Made by a program: the position numbers and the translations under genes. The notes under the pieces are model-generated. The model did no database searches. It was given only the letters and a program-made list of their open reading frames with translations, and was not told where the DNA came from. Source: Sclerurus mexicanus (lineage: Eukaryota; Chordata; Aves; Passeriformes; Furnariidae). Taken from it: a stretch of DNA of 64,000 nucleotides. Below are positions 60,481 to 64,000 of this stretch, piece after piece; the first letter of the stretch is position 1; each line of letters begins with the position of its first letter. Location of the stretch: assembly GCA_013396755.1 (NCBI GenBank), contig VWZF01003406.1, positions 1,357,176 through 1,421,175 on the forward strand, given 5' to 3'.

Positions 60481-63400
60481 ATTAAAACAACATTAAGATT
60501 TTGGCAACAGCCAGCATAAGCCAGGAAACTGAGCTGCAGGCTGAACTTGCATCCTTAACTCCTTCCATGGCACTCGCTGACAGTCCCAATCTGCAGGAGG
60601 GGAAAGCCCATCTCAGGGCTTTCTGGAGGTCAGAGCAGATACACCGAGGGGAACCAGGGCACAACACAGGAAGGGCAATCAAGGGAATTGTGCTTCTTGG
60701 TGTGACCCAGCTCCTGTGGCATTATGTCCTTTAACAGAATCACACTTTGTCTCAGAGGTCTGTTCAGCCTGCATCTCTCCACCTAAAAACCTTTCCACTT
60801 AACTTTCCTGTATTACTTGTACTGCCTTGCACTTGCTACCTCCACTGCATGGGACACTCCTGAGTGCTGAGTGTTTGTTTCCAGCAAACCTCCCCGTGCC
60901 ACTGAAAAAGGGATGATACAGCATCGCCCTGAGCACCTACATAAGAGCAAAGGAGGTTCAAGGTTCTCAAAATTGTGAAGAGCTTTATATGTCCTTGCAT
61001 CACTGCCCAACACCCCTTCCCTCTCATCTTGCCATCAGCTGCACATTAACCCCCAAAACACTTAGCTCAGTCTTAACTTGTTTCAGTTCAGCATTCCCAC
61101 AAGCCACAGAAGGTTTTTTTCTGCCGAATCCCACACCTAGAAGAACTAATGGGTTTGGCTGGTTTTGCCTCCTATTAGTTTCCTCTCTACAAATCCCTTA
61201 CCAAGATTAAAAATGAGTTTTTTCTCTGCAGGACACAGATGGTCATGCAGCACAAGAAAAAAGAAAAAGGACATTTTGTGCCAGACCAAGCAGGCAATGC
61301 ATGAAGGGGCTGGGGCTGTGACCACTTTACTTCCTTTGTCATTCCTTCTTCTAGTAAAGCAACATCTGCCAAGAACCAATATAAAGTAGGAGAAAGTTAC
61401 TTTTTAAGGGAAATTGAGTGCCATATTAGAACTACAGGCATTTTCATGCCTACTAATAAATATCTGAGTGGTCATTTATTTAATTTTAAATCATTCACTC
61501 CATTAATAAGCAAATGCACTATTGACCAGATACCAAATATAATTCTTCTGCCTGAAAACAGATACCAAGAATGTTAAGTTCATCATCATTAACAAAAAAG
61601 AAGCTTTTATTGGACTTTCTCTTTCTATTTTATCATTTAATTACCTGGTGCTAACATCTGATCAATGAGATCAAAGTTTGAACAAGCCAGGGATTTTTCT
61701 AAGATGCACCTCTGGACAGAAAACTCTGCATTTACAAGCCCAACATTTTGTCTTTTTTGGTGTCTAAGTGCATTCCTGTACCAATCAACCTTCAGCTAAC
61801 AGAGATCTACTCTCTCTGGTGTAGGATATGCAATCCAAATTCTCTGTGCCATCCCTGGTGTGCTTCTTCTCAGCCTCTCTGTCAGCATCATCACAGCTAT
61901 GCTTGAGTACTTGAGCCCCTCACTTGTTTATTTTCTCAATTCTACCTTTGCTTTAAAGGAAACACTTCACTGCTCATAGAATTTTAGGAATTTCAGGACT
62001 CAGAAATTTTAAAAAATAAAATAATTCTGAACTTGTATTTATATTTTCACCTTGCAGTTTTTAAGCTAACTGTGAGAGAGGAAGAATTCCTTCCTACTTC
62101 TGAAAAGAGGAATTTCAGCCAAAAAAAAAATTACACATCTGGCACCTCATCCCCAATACGTAAGGTGGGGCAGTCATCTCCAGGAAATTCCTTTTTTCCC
62201 TTCCTATGTAACTCCCCTGCTCCATTCTCTTCTTTCTGGGGACTTTGAGTTTGTGGTTTCTTTCCTGAAAAAATAAAACACTAGGAAAAAAAAACCCTGC
62301 AATTTCATATCTCATTTGTACCTACTTCCTCTCGCAGTCTTCACTCACTCAATCAAGGAGAAAGGAAGCTGAATTTCAGGAAAAGATAAAGGATTTACAG
62401 GGGAAAACATCATTCTTTGGCTGTTTTCTGGATTACTTGGTTCCTGATAAGAATGCCTGCCAAAGAAAGTAGCTGCCCAGGGAGTCAGAGCTCTTCAAAC
62501 AGAAACGATACTAAAATGGCAAGATGGCAAGACTTTTTCAGCAGGGAAGAAATTAGCCCTACAAATAACAGTTTTTCCTCTGTTCCCTATCCTCCCATTT
62601 TCAGCACCAAAACTCCCCAGAAGCAGTGGTGTTACAGTACCCATAGTGTTAGAACAAAATTTTAGTCAAGAAACTCCACAAAAATAAAAGGAAAATTTAA
62701 AGTGATAAAAGTCTGAGAGAAACGTAACAACTGCTTTGGGGGAGAACATTTTCCCCTCTGGGTTTGCCACTCCTTCCCAACAAGGACTGGAGAAGGAAGA
62801 AACTCCTTTACTGGGAAACAGCTTTGTCTTTTTTTCAGATCTTCAGATGCACACGGAGAGCATGTTTCAAATAACAAACAAAATCAGAGAGCTTAAAAAA
62901 ACCCAGAATAATAATCATCAGGGCATGAAGCAGGCTTGGAGGTGCAATACCAGTGGAAATCACTGAATAGGACAACCTTAGTCTATTCTGAGTAAGGGAC
63001 CAAGTTCAGGCACAATGCTGCTTTCAAAGCAGGAATTTGTCTTTAAAATGCCAACTAGACAAACAAATAAAAACACCCAAAAAACCCCCAAAATAAAACC
63101 CCAAAACATCAGTTACAGTATTTGACCATTTGATCTCAGAAAATCATTCAGCACAAGACAGCAAACCCCAGCACAGAAAAACAAAACCAAAGCTATTTCT
63201 CATCCCCATCTTCAGGATGCTTCAGGTACCACCCTGGCAGCCCTGGTTCATGTGAATATGGACTGAGTGAGGATCTGGGTCTTGTTCAAAGGCCCTGGAA
63301 GGACTGCAGTTGGGTTTGCATCGGTGAATCCACATCACCCATGAGGGAAATGTTCAGGAGAACAAACGTGGCTGATTTGCTCATACAGGTCTGAGTGTTT

Positions 63401-64000
63401 GCATGCCCAGCTCTACATGTGTTTTATGTTGGGATGCAGGAAAAAGCCCAAGCCTGCATCCATCAATAGCAATACCTCAGGAACACAAAAACTGATTTTT
63501 TTTCCCCTTGCTGCCTGAAAATCTCAATTCTAGAAAATGTACTTTGTGCCAGTTAAGCTCAGGCAAGACTGAAGTGCAGCCTTCTGTGGCCCAGCTGCAG
63601 CTCAGTACTACTCCAGGGGGGCTGCTTATATTCCACTGGTCATCGGACAGTCACCCAAATTCTCACGGATTCAGGCTTTGCTCAAAGGAAATAGGGCAGC
63701 TGCTGTCCACTGCAAAAAATAAAGTGAGGAAAGGTTGCTTATCACTTGCCTCTACGTTCTTAATTTATAGAGGATCACCTTGTATAATACCTTAAAATCT
63801 GTTGATGGACTGAGCAAAACCAGAATAAAAACCATTTTGGGGCTTCCTCCCTCCTCAGCCAGGACCAGCACATGAAAGTAGGATGCTCCTTCACCTTTTC
63901 CTCCCTTGGGATCAGCTCCAATAACGTGTTATTCCTCTTGTTTCACCCCTTTCTTCTCCTCTACATCTTCTGTTGGTGTTTTTCTCCTTCATGCTACAGT
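60481..64000. other. Unique noncoding sequence, no gene seen
   Basis: No LINE, SINE or LTR recognised. A-rich and C-rich simple sequence at about 63059-63107. Frames up to 95 codons (63508-63795) with no domain. Confidence 0.45.

Noticed and set aside
1..64000. Endogenous retrovirus or LTR element
   Set aside because: No paired LTRs, primer-binding site or gag/pol-like frames were found. All recognisable reverse-transcriptase similarity is of CR1 LINE type.

Overview
The window reads as a gene-poor, AT-rich stretch of a bird genome, most likely a passerine (songbird). The main evidence is interspersed repeats. There are several 5'-truncated CR1 LINE copies of avian type. There is also a short tRNA-Ile-derived SINE (4752-4886) whose 3' tail is shared with a CR1 copy at 1269-1700. 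That composite matches TguSINE1, which is known from passerines. No rRNA, functional tRNA, CRISPR, bacterial operon or intact retrovirus is visible.

No protein-coding exon could be supported. The open reading frames are short and overlap each other on both strands. The only recognisable protein similarity is the C-terminal part of CR1 ORF2p (reverse transcriptase end) inside repeats. The longest frame, 188 codons at 57145-57711, has no recognisable domain. The window is therefore either intergenic or one or more large introns.

Layout: 0-5 kb holds a CR1 fragment, a head-to-head (inverted) CR1 pair and the SINE. 7.1-9.2 kb holds a decayed CR1 of about 1.6 kb of an old amniote type, plus a second old fragment. 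10.0-10.5 kb has a strong G-quadruplex tract inside 3'UTR-like AT-rich sequence. 15.8-17.0 kb is a homeodomain-motif-rich block that looks like conserved noncoding DNA, followed by an old MITE-like remnant. 20.4-20.9 kb and 46.0-46.9 kb hold further minus-strand CR1 copies. 22-46 kb is mostly unique AT-rich sequence with small old palindromic MITE remnants, a recent 70-bp tandem duplication and several short perfect inverted repeats. 48.4-50.6 kb holds two old plus-strand CR1 fragments. 52-60 kb has several CNE-like blocks around a CpG-rich zone (54.9-55.1 and 56.4-57.0 kb) with a TATA-like box and a CTCF-like motif; this is the best candidate for a promoter or regulatory hub.

No gene network can be described. 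The defensible picture is a regulatory or repeat landscape of a songbird macrochromosome. All conserved-element calls rest on composition and texture only, because no alignment could be run.
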